Positions 10,901 through 22,023 of a stretch of DNA of 64,000 nucleotides are shown here, piece by piece. Numbering within the stretch: position 1 is the stretch's first letter; the number at the start of each line of letters is the position of its first letter. This DNA comes from Magicicada septendecula (lineage: Eukaryota; Arthropoda; Insecta; Hemiptera; Cicadidae): positions 280,643,158-280,707,157 of the forward strand of contig CM068373.1 of the NCBI GenBank assembly GCA_034769895.1. Direction: 5' to 3'. The position numbers and the translations under genes are program-made. The notes below the pieces were generated by a model. It was given only the letters and a program-made list of their open reading frames with translations, had not been told where the DNA came from and searched no databases.

Positions 10901-13217
10901 AGTTTGGTTAGATTGACCATTGTTTACATTCGACACCCGCACTGATTTAGGTTAACTCTTGATTTTCTGGCGCGCGGAGCGGTCGTCTGTCTTGCTTCAG
11001 TAACAATACAAAAGTGTCCATTTCCTTCGGCGTGGGTTGTAGCTGTTCCAAAAAATTCACCTCACCTCTCTCGATATAGATAATCTGATTGGTTCAAAAT
11101 TGATGACATTCCTTTGTGTGTGCATACCCCCTCTTTACTAAACTATTTATTTCTCTTTAAAGCATGGGTCTTTGGTTTGGAGATTAAAAAATGACGCCAA
11201 ATATTTTCTCAAAATTAATGAAAATACATTACAACTGATATAATATTCTTACGTTACTTGTGACTGCCAATCTAGCCGTACCATGATATGGCGATTGTCT
11301 GGCTCATTATTTAGACACCTCACAAGGCCCACTTTTGTTTATTATTAACAAAGATAGTAATTTGAATCTAGGATTAATACAAATTTTAATAAACTTATGT
11401 ACTATTTGACTTAAATTAACATTTTGTTATATCTCATAGATATATTGCATCCCAAGTCCTTTTTTACACTTATTACTCAGTATTTACATAAAGTTATGCA
11501 TAAAATACATTTGTTAGGCCTAGGCTTTTGTATGCCTATAGCACTAGCACTATGAACTAGATTCACTTATGATAGTTTCATAGTTGAATCTGAACTATTT
11601 CTGACATGTCATAATTAATCTCAGATGACCATTACAACTTTTGGTCACCTCAGTTTTTGGTAATACACTTTTATTTCGTTGGATTTAGTCATTATAATCA
11701 CCTATAGTTCTACACTACTAGGTGTCATATTAATTCTCCTTATTCTAATTTCTACATTTGTTATTAAGTCCTTATCTTTTACATAAACAACCATCCTAGT
11801 TACTATCGAGTTTTACAATAGTTGGTTTACATCTGGATATTCTTATTTGCTGGTACTTCAATAATGATTCTTGCATCTAGTGCCAACAGGTCATGTACCT
11901 CTTATTTATATTATTCTGAATCAATTCAGTGATAATGATTATTGGTTTACCCAATAATAGTTAGATTACACATCAGTGTTTACATAGAGATCAATTTCTT
12001 TCTCCTTTTACTAGTAATTCTAAGGTTTTTTATTGTATTTAGTGAGTAAATTCTATGCTGTCCGTTTCAGTTTGTTAATTTACATTAATCACAACACATA
12101 TCACCTTTTAGGGTCATTAATCTTAGTCATAGAATGGTCCTTATAATATCTAGTTTCACTAGAGTATAAGATACTATAGTTTTATAACATTTTGGGTATT
12201 GATTCTTGCCATTATAAGTGAGAATGTTTAGTGCCCACTCTAATTTACAACAATAGATTTACATGGTGTTTTATTTTTATGCATTTTACTCCCTTATTCT
12301 TATTTACTAATAGTATTAACTATCATTTATTGTTTTGGTAATTATGATTCAATTTAATTTATACTCTATTGACAAGTTTAATGGTCATTTATCAGTTTTT
12401 CTGATATCCCTTGGGTTATATTAATTATACAATTTGCAGGTAACAGACAATCTTATTGTTATCTGTTCTCCATTATTATTTTATGTTAATACAGGTTTTA
12501 TTTTCACTCTCCTAGTCATTATTTAGTATGTTTCTATTTGAATTCAGAATTATAGTCATAGTCAGTTCATTTAACATGGTCTGTTAATGGTTTCATATTA
12601 TGATTTGTCCTTCACTCTGGAGTTCTCTTTTTCTATTTTATTTATCCTATAGTTATACTCATTTTGGTATTGAGTGGTGGAGATATTTTATCTCTTCTTT
12701 GGTTTATATTCTTCTTTGGTTTTTTCCATGATGCCTTTTCACTTGTTGCTTTCATACTCATCGTACCTGTTTTTTAGTCTACTCACCTACCTAATCTATT
12801 GGGTATTTGGGTTAATCAGATTTGGTATAGTATCTTCTTTGTTGTTGTCTTCATTACTATATTATTCATTGTTTGTTGATTCATTATTTAGTCCTTAACT
12901 CTTTAACTGAATTTAATAATTGTTATACAATTCCTTATACTTGGTTGTTTATGTGTCAGCTGATGGTTAGTTTATGTTTACTTGGGGTTCTTGGGTATGG
13001 TGATGATATGTAACGTTACAATGTATGATGTAAATTGTAGAGAATCTGTTATTCTAGAACTTTTGAGAACTAAATGTAGGGATGAAAATATGAAAAATGA
13101 AGAAAAACTTGTCAACATTTATTCAGTATTCTTTAATTACAATAAATAATCAGTGTACAGAGAATAACAAAAGTGCCTTGAGCTTTATTCCACAGACTGT
13201 AGAAGAGGAAGGCTTTG
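7916..13217. other. Gene-free AT-rich stretch
   Basis: About 5.3 kb with only short chance frames. 7916-9000 is purine-biased on the plus strand and 11340-13017 is T-biased, resembling the DNA around the solo LTR at 44749-47820. Local GC-richer patches lie at 9000-9320 and 10920-11130. A perfect palindrome TGTAACGTTACA at 13010-13021 resembles DDGG LTR termini, but no mate was found. I see no gene. Confidence 0.5.
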
Positions 13218-14581
13218 CAGTGGAAATCGTTTAACGCGAAAACGGTTACCACAAAATATCGGTTAACACGAAATACCACTCGGGTACCGATCGCCGTTTG
13301 TTATGTACAGTGTATTATTTGTACGGTTAACACGAAAGGTTTACCTGAAAAATATCGGTTAACACGAAAAATTTATGTTAAAAATAATTTTTTTTTGGCT
13401 GGCTTTTAAGTAACTGCATACAAAATAAAGCCACACAAGTACGCCCAAAAGCTTGTTTTCGATGTAACGGAATCCATTCTTCATCTCTCAAAGAGAAAGA
13501 GCAGGTAGTGACCATAGTTTGTTTTGTCTACCTGTTTTGTTTTGTCTTCAGTACCAAGTTCTATTTACAGTACGTACTGTATACAGTGTATCGTTGTTTA
13601 CGAGAAACCATAGCCTCTCCTTCAGCACCAAATGTGTTGTTCATTGACCGCAAATAAACCGTTATCGCTTACATTAACTACCTACTCTATAGGGTGTGGT
13701 GAGTTCAGTTCAGTTGTATTCTGTGCGTGTAGCCTACAGCGGTGGTAAAGTTTGCGGTACGGTACCGATAACATTTTATTGTAAAAAATTTACTCAGTTG
13801 TGAGGATTAACTGTTTACTTTTTTACTGTACAAACTTCTTAGTCTTTTACAGCCAGTTAAGTGACGTTAAGCGTGTGACGTGTACGTGTTAAGTGAAGTT
13901 ACGCTTTCGTAAATTACGTTTTTGCAGTCCGGAAGTAAAATGGAGAAGAAAGTGCGTAAACAAAGTGCCCTCTCTTTAGAAAAAAAAGTTGAACTCCTCC
14001 AAGCTGTTAATGAGGGTATTCTAACTAAAACAGAAATCTGTAAAACATTCGGTATACCAAACTCGACGTTATCCACGATTGACACGGAAAATGATAGTCA
14101 AAATGTTCCTACCGCTACCGATATGCTTTCGTTGCTGAGCCGTGTTCGTCGATATTTTGAAGCCAACTCGGAAGGTGAAATGTTTGAACACGTTGATAAA
14201 TTAGAACAATTTGTTGAAAATAAAATAGTGCAAAATTGTGTGCAAAAGAAAATAACGGATTATTTTAAATAAAGATAAACACGAAAACTACGGCAAAGTT
14301 GAAAGACATACAGTAGTCTATAAGAAAACCTAAATCATGGGACTAAATTTAGAACAGCTAATAATAATTTTAAGAAAAATTAACAATAATAAACCATGAG
14401 GATAAATAAAAGGTTGTAGGCCTATTTGTTGCATTTTACTAGACAGTACAATAAATAATCTACAGTACACTATTTGTTCACTTCCTCATTTTGTTTCACT
14501 TTTTGTTCGCTTAACGCGAAATTCGGTTTACACGAAAAAAATAACTGGTCCCCGTCATTTCGTGTTAACCGATTTCCACTG
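13218..14581 (+). mobile_element. Pogo/Tigger-type non-autonomous DNA transposon
   Basis: Terminal inverted repeats start CAGTGGAAATCG at 13218 and, on the other strand, CAGTGGAAATCGG at 14581. Subterminal copies of 'ggttaacacgaaa' recur at both ends. Length 1,364 bp, against roughly 2.5 kb expected for an autonomous element. It carries a deleted transposase frame. TA follows the right end; the left flank is TG, so the TA duplication is decayed. This is an internal deletion derivative that keeps both protein ends. Confidence 0.75.
13940..14272 (+). pseudogene. Deleted Tigger transposase: CENP-B-type HTH fused to C-terminal tail
   Basis: An open frame of 110 codons from the ATG at 13940. Residues about 5-45 (LSLEKKVELLQAV, TKTEICKTFGIPNSTLSTI) match the N-terminal CENP-B/Psq helix-turn-helix of pogo transposases. 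The protein then jumps to a C-terminal region (LSLLSRVRRYFEAN, FEHVDKLEQFVENKIV) and ends QKKITDYFK. The whole DDE catalytic domain is missing. The final QKKITDYF fits the PCNA-binding box consensus; Drosophila pogo transposase is known to bind PCNA. The reading frame across the deletion is open, so a DNA-binding, PCNA-binding miniprotein could be made, but function is not shown. Confidence 0.7.
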
Positions 14582-14585
14582 TACT

Positions 14586-14943
14586 TTAAAAAGTTAAGAT
14601 TGGGTGAGTAAAAAAACATACGTGATTTGATGTGAAACAAAACATACATGATGATGTGATATTCCGCAACTGATTGTGCCGCCCGTGTTGCAGTGCATAC
14701 CTTGCACCACTGTTTACGACGGCCCTGGACTTTGGAATAAATGAAGGGCGTTATGACTTCCAAAAATTCCTTTCCGTCTGTTGGGGAAAAAAAGCGTTAC
14801 ATCAAGCATGGATACTGAAACTGGGGCACAATATCAAAGTGTATTTTATATTGTTTATATGGGAAATTTGCCAGGACTGTGAAAAATGAGCTTTACATCA
14901 AGGGTCGCTATATATCGCAGGGGCGTTACATCGAGGTTCCACT
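14586..14943. mobile_element. Second Tigger-type fragment (right end)
   Basis: The right end reads, on the minus strand, TACAGTGGAACCTCGATG, the classical Tigger terminus, with TA flanking at 14944-14945. Several 'gcgttacatc' motifs lie inside. No matching left terminus is seen, so it is a fragment abutting the preceding element. No coding capacity. Confidence 0.55.
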
Positions 14944-14944
14944 G

Positions 14945-15420
14945 TATAAGGTTGAACGCCTATTACATCATCTGTCATTACAACTGATCTCTCCAACTTT
15001 TCATTGGTCGTCCTAGGCTTCTTCTATCTTTACACTTATGTGTGGTATTCTTGATGAGTCCTACGTGATCAAACTATTTCTGTCTACATTCCCTCGCCAT
15101 GTCATTCACTGGTCAGACACCCAACTCATGATGGATGTCCTCGTTCCTTTTCTTATCTATCCTAGTATACCTGGCTGCTGATCTAAGGAGCCTCATCTTC
15201 GCATTTTGCAGTCGACTTTCATGCGCATTCATCAGACATTCGCTACCATTCAGACATCTTGGAATGAACATACTTGTAAAATTTTAATAACATCTCTTGC
15301 CTAACCATATTCCTTAAGGTATGCTTGATAGTGGCATTCATCCTATTAGTCTTCTATCTTTTCCACAGATCAATCTCCCCAAGATGTGATATATTGCATC
15401 CTAAGAAATTAAACGATAAA
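14945..15420 (-). pseudogene. LINE reverse-transcriptase 3' tail, decayed
   Basis: Minus-strand frames give broken pieces such as MRRLRSA, RIDKKRNEDI and GRPMKSWRDQL-like residues after allowing for indels. These resemble the C-terminal tail of insect non-LTR retrotransposon ORF2. No catalytic motif is left. The assignment rests on weak, interrupted similarity. Confidence 0.45.
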
Positions 15421-15479
15421 TTTGTTCAGTAGTTCTGTTTTCAATCACTTTTTTCTTCTTTTTGGAAACACTACACAAA

Positions 15480-16260
15480 AAAAACATTACTCTAGATTTT
15501 CCAACAGATATTATTATTTGGTGTTCTGCCCTAAGGCAGGTCTTCAAATGGTAGAAGCTCTCGAAGCTGTCCTATCGCATACCAGTCTTTTTGTTTCTTC
15601 ATAACATGCTATCTTTTAACTTCATTCTTCTATGCCCTCTTCTTTTTTCTCCTTCTATGACACCCTCCATGGCAGTTATAAGCAAGCAGTATCTTTTTAA
15701 ACAATAACAACCAATTCCTTTTCCTATTTTTCTATTATCTTCAGGATTCTTCTCTCTTCCCCTATTCTTCTTAAAACTTCATCATTCCTTACTTTATCAA
15801 CCCACCTCACTTTTTCCATTGCTCGCCAAACCCACATCTCAAATGCTTCTAATCTTTTCTCATCCTTCTTCCTCAGTATCCATGTCTCTGCACCATATAA
15901 AGCAACGCTCCACACATAACATTTGGCCAACCTTTTTCTTAAATTCTTATTAATTTTGCCACACAGCAGTCTTTTCTTCTCAATTAAATGCCTCTTTCGC
16001 TGTAGCAATTCTTAGTCTAATTTCACGAGTGCAGGACATATCTTCACTTATAAAGCTTCCAAGATATTTAAACAACTCCACCTGTTGTATTTTGTCTTGC
16101 CATATCTTTATGTTTGCCCTTTTCCCTCCTCTGTTAATCACCATACACTTAGTTTTTCCATATTAATCCTCATTCCATATTCCTCGCATACTAAATTTAA
16201 ATCTCTTATCATTTCATTCATTGTCTCTTCTCTTCCAACAGATAAAATGAAACCTATTAA
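15480..16260 (-). pseudogene. LINE ORF2 C-terminal fragment
   Basis: The minus strand encodes, with frame breaks, MIRDLNLVCEEYGMRIN and INMEK, then a 94-codon open segment (16008-15724) with KCYVWSVALYGAETWILR, EKRLEAFEMWVWRAMEK and DEVLRRIGEER, then a short basic tail (GEKRRGHRR). This is the post-catalytic thumb/tail of a non-LTR retrotransposon RT. The palm with YADD lies upstream and is missing. It is 5'-truncated, as LINE copies usually are. Confidence 0.75.
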
Positions 16261-16488
16261 TTTAATGTAATGCAATCTGTTTGATATAAATTTTAATATT
16301 TATTATATTTAAAAAACAGAAATTTAGAACACAAAAGTAAAACAGCAGCGGCATCGCACCACATCATTTCTTATTAGTCTCACTACATTTATGAAGTATA
16401 ACAATTTAAAGATTTGAATATTTCTTATTTTTGAACAAATTAATATACTTGTATTAATATTGATAAATTTAATGTCCAATTTATGGTA

Positions 16489-17109
16489 TTAACACTTTGA
16501 TGCCGATGGACATCAGTTGATGTCCTGAAGTTTCAATGTGTTTTACATGATTCCATATGTATAAAGACGTCCTTGGAGCTGTTTTGAAATATGTCAGGCC
16601 TTGTAGTACCCAAATCATCCACTAGATCGCATATGTGTTCACTTGCATAGGTACAGTTGACATGAAACAGCATGCAGCAAACTGTTATGTTAGTCGGCTA
16701 AACACCACTTAATGTGTCAAAATGTCATACAAGCGTTTCTTGTAAAAAAAAAATTACAAAAGTACACCTTTATAAAATAATATATCTTATAAACATTATG
16801 TAATGTATTGTTTAATCCATTTCTAACAAGTAAAAATAAAATTGCGAGTTTCTAGTAACAACCTGTGTTTTGCCCAATTTTTTTATTCCAAAAACATCAC
16901 TTTTTTGAAAAGCAATTTCAGGGAAGATAACCAACACTATGACATACAGTATACACCATCTTATAGAAGACACTTAGATCTTCATACAAACATAGGTAGC
17001 ATATTTTTTTACCGTATAGTTTAGAAGATACAACATTTTAAATATATGGAAAAATGGCCCGACATGGGCGAAGGACCACTATGTTAAGGGCCCAGCATCA
17101 GAGTGTTAA
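16489..17109. mobile_element. TTAA-flanked MITE 1 (piggyBac-like)
   Basis: TTAA occurs at both ends (16489-16492, 17106-17109). Inside, the ends are inverted repeats: CACTTTGATGCCGATGG on the left; CACTCTGATGCTGGGCC reading in from the right. Total 621 bp. There is no coding capacity. A TTAA duplication and CAC-type ends point to mobilisation by a piggyBac-family transposase. Confidence 0.7.
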
Positions 17110-17682
17110 TACTTATTAATAAAGGAACATGTTCTCACACTGCCTTGATTACTCCTGGATAAAATGCTGTTGATACTGAACACAATACTTCCTCCCCTGC
17201 CAGACTATCATTAGCACGGGGATGTATTCATATCACAATCAACTATGGGTGTGAACATGCCGACGCAACATTACTGGCAGATAGCAGCATACTGTGCGAT
17301 GTTACTGTACTGTACGACAGTGCTGACATAACAAATGTATAGGTTTAAATAGGAGCGAACTTGTCGAAAATGCTTACTGTACTACATTACTGTGCAGCTT
17401 ACTGCTAGAGTGAGTCAAGAACAAATTATTTTGTTTTTTCCTCACAGAAGACAGCAATGTAGTAATGTGGCTCACTACCTGATTGGTTCACTCATATCAC
17501 ATGATTTCCCTCACTCCTCTAGCGCCTCACTCAAAACATCTGTGTATCAAAACAATATTGAGTTTCAATTACGAAACCACTCGACATTGTCAACTAGGTG
17601 ATCAAATACCTACTTTAAATGAAATAGTTTCTTCAATATTGTCATATTACAGTTAAATCTAGTAGGTGGAAATGTTTATAAG

Positions 17683-17720
17683 TCATCATCATCATCTTCA
17701 TCTTCATCATCATCATCATC
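17683..17720. repeat. (ATC)n microsatellite
   Basis: About 38 bp of imperfect tcatcatcatc repeats with ttc interruptions. Confidence 0.9.
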
Positions 17721-17758
17721 GTCCTCAAGGTTTAAACCAAGAATGGTTTGTTCTGATC

Positions 17759-18385
17759 TCAAATAGGCAAATATTGCAGCTGGTCACTCCAGGGCTTCCT
17801 TGGACATCCCACACCTCTCCGTCCCCTCGGCTTGTAGTTCCATAGTTGTTTGGGGATGCAGCAGTCATCAATTCGGCAAAGATGTTCCCACCAATTCAGC
17901 TGATACTGGGCGATCCTGTCGAGTATACTCATAATATTCAGTTCCTGCCGTATATCTGTGTTTCTTCTATGATCATGGAGAATATACACTGCCATGTGAC
18001 TGAGAAATATTAAAGAAGTGTGGGAAGAGCCATCACCTTGTAAAATTTTAGGCGTGTTCCTTTACTTGGTGACTTAAGGGTTCGCCTGATGGTCCCGCAC
18101 ATAAGGTTGAACTTATGCAACTTATGAACCATATCGTTGCTTGCATTATAAGATACACTGTAGCCCAGGTATTCAAAACTGCTAACTTGTTCTAGGAGAG
18201 TACCATCTATAACAATTTTTGCCCATATGGGATCAGTTACACCATCACCTTGGTTTTAATTGTGGATATCTGCAATCCAGAGTCTTTGCAGATTTCATTT
18301 AACAAATGTATACCCATCTACAATCTGTTTTCAGAGTCTGACAGAATAGCCTGATCATCCGCAAACAACAAAGTGTCAATTTTAG
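17759..18385 (-). pseudogene. LINE RT fragment with FADDQAIL motif
   Basis: Reading the minus strand from about 18385, LLFADDQAIL is visible, the YADD/FADD catalytic box of a non-LTR reverse transcriptase. Broken frames follow, then an open 78-codon tail (17995-17759) with RIAQYQLNWWEHL, PKQLWNYKPRGRRG and RPRKPWSDQL-like residues. Frame shifts and stops show it is dead. It is distinct in sequence from the LINE at 15480-16260, so at least two families are present. Confidence 0.7.
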
Positions 18386-18691
18386 AGTGACCAATGTTTA
18401 TAAATGAAATGTTTATTTAACATATAATAAATATTTTTATTTTACTGTATTATTTGATTGGAACAGAATTTTTGGAGGCGTACAATTTTGAAAAGTTTAG
18501 TACAAATTTTTAAAAATAAATTACTGTACAGTATTTGTAAAATTATATATATTGTTTTAATTTTTAGGTTTTTTATCTTATGGTCAAAACCAGTCTTTCT
18601 ACTGGCAAAACTGGATTCGTATGATAATTGTTCTTGCATGTTCCAATTTTTGTTTTGATACTTTTGTAAATATATTCAAATGTATCAGTCA

Positions 18692-18696
<5 letters not shown>

Positions 18697-18740
<44 letters not shown>
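18697..18740. repeat. (AT)n microsatellite
   Basis: 44 bp of perfect alternating AT. Confidence 0.95.
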
Positions 18741-18743
<3 letters not shown>

Positions 18744-19092
18744 CTCTGTCTGGATCTTTTTTTAGTTGTTGAAATAGGTGATGATATTTGCCTAAATATT
18801 GTTTTTTCTAATTTATGGAGTTAGATAAGACCACCATTGGTGGTTTGAGAAGTTAGATAGTAGCCGCCTTTTTGTACTTGAAGAGATATACGTGTTGTCA
18901 CTGTCAGTATCACTTAATAACATAATGGGTTATGATTTAATGAGTATATTCCTATCAGTCAAAAACTATGTATAGGCCTACACATATACATAACAAGTAA
19001 AAAATATAAATTTTTATAATTTATAAGAGAGAAAACGGTCATTTCTCTCTCGTCTGCAACAATGAAAGTAAGCTCACTTGTTGCGATGCCTC

Positions 19093-19258
19093 ACAGTACA
19101 GTAATGTCTCACAGTAAGGATAAACTCCTTGGTATGTTTGTCACCTGCCTTGTGATGTTGTACAGTACAGTTAATGTGTCACAGTAAGGATAAACTCCTC
19201 GGTATGTTTGTCACCTGCCTTGTTGCGATGTTGTACAGTACAATGTGTCACAGTAAGC
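19093..19258. repeat. Tandem repeat, unit about 70 bp, roughly 2.4 copies
   Basis: The block 'cacagtaaggataaactcct' and 'ggtatgtttgtcacctgcct' occurs twice in order with 'gttgtacagtaca' spacers, and a third copy starts before the array ends. It is non-coding. Confidence 0.75.
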
Positions 19259-19389
19259 TACGTCAGCATGTTCGTACCCTAGGCTTCATATGAGCTCAGT
19301 AATATATCTTCTAGCATAACAAAGTAAATGCTTTTAATTATCTAGACAGCCTGGTAAGTTTTCATGTTAATTATGATTTGGAGATCTTC

Positions 19390-19760
19390 TTTTTTTGATA
19401 GTTCCTATCTATTTCGGATGTTGGATATCATACAGACTATTTTAACTTTCTGTACTGCTGCACGGAATAAGTCAGTTGTGTTCATGCCACACCAGGTCCT
19501 TAAATTTATCAGCCATGATATTTTCGGTTGCCCAACTCCTCTCTTTCCAAGCACTTTCCCGTGTAGTATGGACTGCAATAAGCAGAAACTCTGTTCATTT
19601 CCCATGATATGTCCCAGATACTGAAGCTTTCTTATCTTCACTATGTTAGTAACTTCCCTATCTTTCTTCATCTTTCTAAGAACTTCAACATTAGTAATAT
19701 GTGGTGTCCATGAAATGCTCAGTATTCTACGGTAGAGCCACTACAGTATTATAATTGTGC
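19390..19760 (-). pseudogene. LINE ORF2 C-terminal fragment
   Basis: An 88-codon minus-strand frame (19671-19405) reads KIRKLQYLGHIMGNEQ, LLQSILHGKVLGKRGVGQP, SWLINLRTWCG and LFRAAVQKVK, a common tail of insect LINE reverse transcriptases. Its upstream part runs into an inverted repeat shared with the plus-strand fragment to the right. Confidence 0.7.
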
Positions 19761-19845
19761 CACACATGTTTCAAAATATGGATATTATCTTCTCTTCTCC
19801 AAGAGTGGATAATATCCAAATTTCAAAATGTGTGTGGCACAATTG
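19753..19845. repeat. Fold-back inverted repeat at a LINE-LINE junction
   Basis: Arms of about 38 bp (19753-19789 and 19808-19845) are inverted with few mismatches: 'aattgtgccacacatgttt' on the left and its near complement on the right. It joins a minus-strand LINE tail to plus-strand LINE sequence, a head-to-head arrangement. Confidence 0.7.
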
Positions 19846-19854
19846 TAAGGACTG

Positions 19855-20060
19855 AATAAAAGCTTGGAGAGATAGGCTGGTAAGTTTTTCTAACATGATG
19901 GCAGTGCCTTCTTTCCTCTGTGGTGTGAAACATGGACTTTCACTCAGAGCAGGACTACCAGCATATACAGCCATAGAAATGAAATTTCTTCGTCCTGTCA
20001 TTGGGTATAAACTAATTGATCAGTAGAAGATTGTTGATATCTGTACTTAACTGAATGTTT
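19855..20060 (+). pseudogene. LINE RT fragment, plus strand
   Basis: Plus-strand frame: AWRDRLVSFSNMMAVPSFL, CGVKHGLSLRAG, EMKFLRPVIGYKL. This matches the region after the catalytic palm of insect LINE RT (usually '...MAVPSLLYGCETW...EMKFLR...GY'). It is oriented opposite to the fragment on its left. Confidence 0.6.
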
Positions 20061-20155
20061 TTAATCTTTGAATCTTTGTAAAAAAAAATGACATCAAAAA
20101 TAGGATACAACAGGGAAAAAAGGCTATTTGTTTGCTAAACTCATTACTTTGGTCG

Positions 20156-20830
20156 AACACAATGAAACTTCAAACTAAACTGACAGTCTACACAACTACT
20201 GTGGAGCCCATTTTAACTTATGACTGCGAATGCTGGCAACTTTCAGATAAAGAGAAAAGTTGATAGAAACTGTGAAAATGGACTTCTTAAGAAGAGCGTG
20301 TAATATTTCTAGAATGCAACATGTTAGAAACGAAGATATTAGAAGGAAAACAGGGCGCATATTTACAACAGCAGAAAGAATAGAATCCAGACAGTTGCTA
20401 TTGTATGGTCTGTAATCAGGATGGAGGAGAAGCGATAGCCAAAGAAAGCATTGACTTACACACCACAAAACAGGAGAAGAAAAGGAAGACTGACAACACA
20501 ATGGAGAACAGCAATTAGGAAAAGCATGAGAGATTGAGCTATTGAAGATGTTGACTGGAAGGATAGGGAGAAATGGCGATCGAAATTCGGGATGGGCTTA
20601 GACTGTAGGACCCCTGCTAATAATAAAAAAAGTAAAATAAAAAAATATAGACAGAAGTGGGTAGGCCACTTGCAGCGAGAACCATAATCAACAAACATAG
20701 CAAGGAAGGTGCTGCATTATGTTGCGTGAGGATGGCGTACTTTGCCAAGAACAAGGTGGATCGAACAGGACAAATGACAGGCAGTGCAGCCTAATCTTTG
20801 GAGTAGATGACAAATCTTAAAGAACCTATA
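20156..20830 (+). pseudogene. LINE ORF2 C-terminal tail, plus strand
   Basis: Broken plus-strand frames spell LTVYTTTVEPILTYDCECW, then (after frame changes) FLRRACNISRMQHVRNED, IRRKTGRIFTTAERIESRQ, RRRRGRLTTQWRTAI-like residues and KYRQKWVGHLQREP. This is a LINE tail with several indels. It ends just before the first visible exon of the zinc-finger gene. Confidence 0.65.
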
Positions 20831-20855
20831 CAACTACCTTGTGTCTTATTTTCAG

Positions 20856-20969
20856 ATTGCTTTATCAGTGTCAGAAGTTGGTATGAAGGAAGAATATATC
20901 CTACATGAACCACATGAAACAGATGTTGTCATCAAGCAAGAACTTTCTGAAGAAATGATGGAAGATGAG
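20856..20969 (+). CDS. Zinc-finger gene, internal coding exon
   Basis: A 38-codon exon bounded by a pyrimidine-rich acceptor ending cttattttcag at 20855 and a donor gag|gtatgt at 20969/20970. The phase is 0 at both ends. It encodes MKEEYILHEPHETDVVIK then QELSEEMMEDE. VIKQE fits the sumoylation consensus (hydrophobic-K-x-E), which is common in the acidic N-termini of insect multi-finger proteins. It joins in frame to the exon at 23542. The frame is open upstream of the Met, so translation may start at that Met or in an exon further 5'. Splicing is inferred from consensus sites. Confidence 0.65.
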
Positions 20970-21263
20970 GTATGTTGTGCCTGATATTTTTGTATGTCTC
21001 TTTTTGAAATGCCAGTACTTTTAAATTTACAATTTAATGTTTTTCTGTGGCAGAAGGAAATAAAATGTATTTTCTCGTGTGTTCACACTACAACTTAATG
21101 TAAACACACGCATATAAATACACAGTGTAAAATATTAGAACAGATGTGGTTCATATTCTTAATATGAAAGTGTCCTTTAATCACTAAATGGTTATAATTT
21201 TGTGGATTTTATTCTGTTGGTTTCTGTTGATGTATTGAATAAATTGTTGTACTAAAGTCAGTA

Positions 21264-21876
21264 TTAACACTTTGGGTACCGGATGTTACAGCACAAAACT
21301 TCTATAGAGTGCCAGCTGCTGACACAAAATACTTCTATAGAGTGCCGACTGTTTTTAACATTTTTCAAAAATTCTTGTGAAACTATAACATAATCTAGAA
21401 AAATGGTACTTACCTTGTTTTAAACGTTGAACCTTCCACTTTATAATTAAATATAAAATTTTGTTGTTTTATATAAATACTTTCAATGAAACTTTACTTT
21501 TTTATACACAATTTTTATTCAAAAAAAGTTGTCAAAACTGTTCACACCAAACTTAAGAAAATGTATCACTAATATTAGTATGTATAATTTTTGTTGTTGA
21601 ATGAGTAACTTTGAAGCATGGGTCTTTACACATAGCAATTGGAAATTTTCTTGTAAAATTTCTTCGTAGTTTCAGTTTGGTTCAGTTGAGCTGCCATCTG
21701 CTGGCGATTTCAAGAACTAAGAACACTAACAAACATTATGCTACAGCTAAAACGATGTCATTAGAAGTGATCCCGTATTTAAAGAAACAAAACTACGTCA
21801 CGTCAAATGACGTGATTAGTATTCTAAAGAAGTTTTGTCACCACGTCAATTGACGTGTCAGCACCGTAAGTGTTAA
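21264..21876. mobile_element. TTAA-flanked MITE 2, in the zinc-finger intron
   Basis: TTAA at 21264-21267 and 21873-21876. Inverted ends are CACTTTGGGTACCGG and, from the right, CACTTACGGTGCTGAC. 613 bp. It is closely related to MITE 4 (26391-33812): both share 'acttctatagagtgccag' twice near the left end and 'caaatgacgtgat' near the right. An 80-codon frame inside is not conserved and is disregarded. Confidence 0.75.
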
Positions 21877-22023
21877 TGATATAAAGTGACAAGATATATT
21901 AGCACTACATTCAAGTCATTATTAATTTTCACTTTTTTTCTTTTGAAGTAGATTAAAAGCAGCCAAGCATAAAAAAACGTTACCAAAACATGTCACAAAA
22001 TGAATATGAGACATGTACCTCCA

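Noticed and set aside
13010-13021. Palindrome TGTAACGTTACA as the edge of a DDGG LTR
   Set aside because: It resembles the terminal consensus, but no opposite edge, mate or duplication is visible.
17683-19258. Repeat-spacer arrangement suggesting a CRISPR-like array
   Set aside because: Only microsatellites and a short tandem repeat; the context is eukaryotic.
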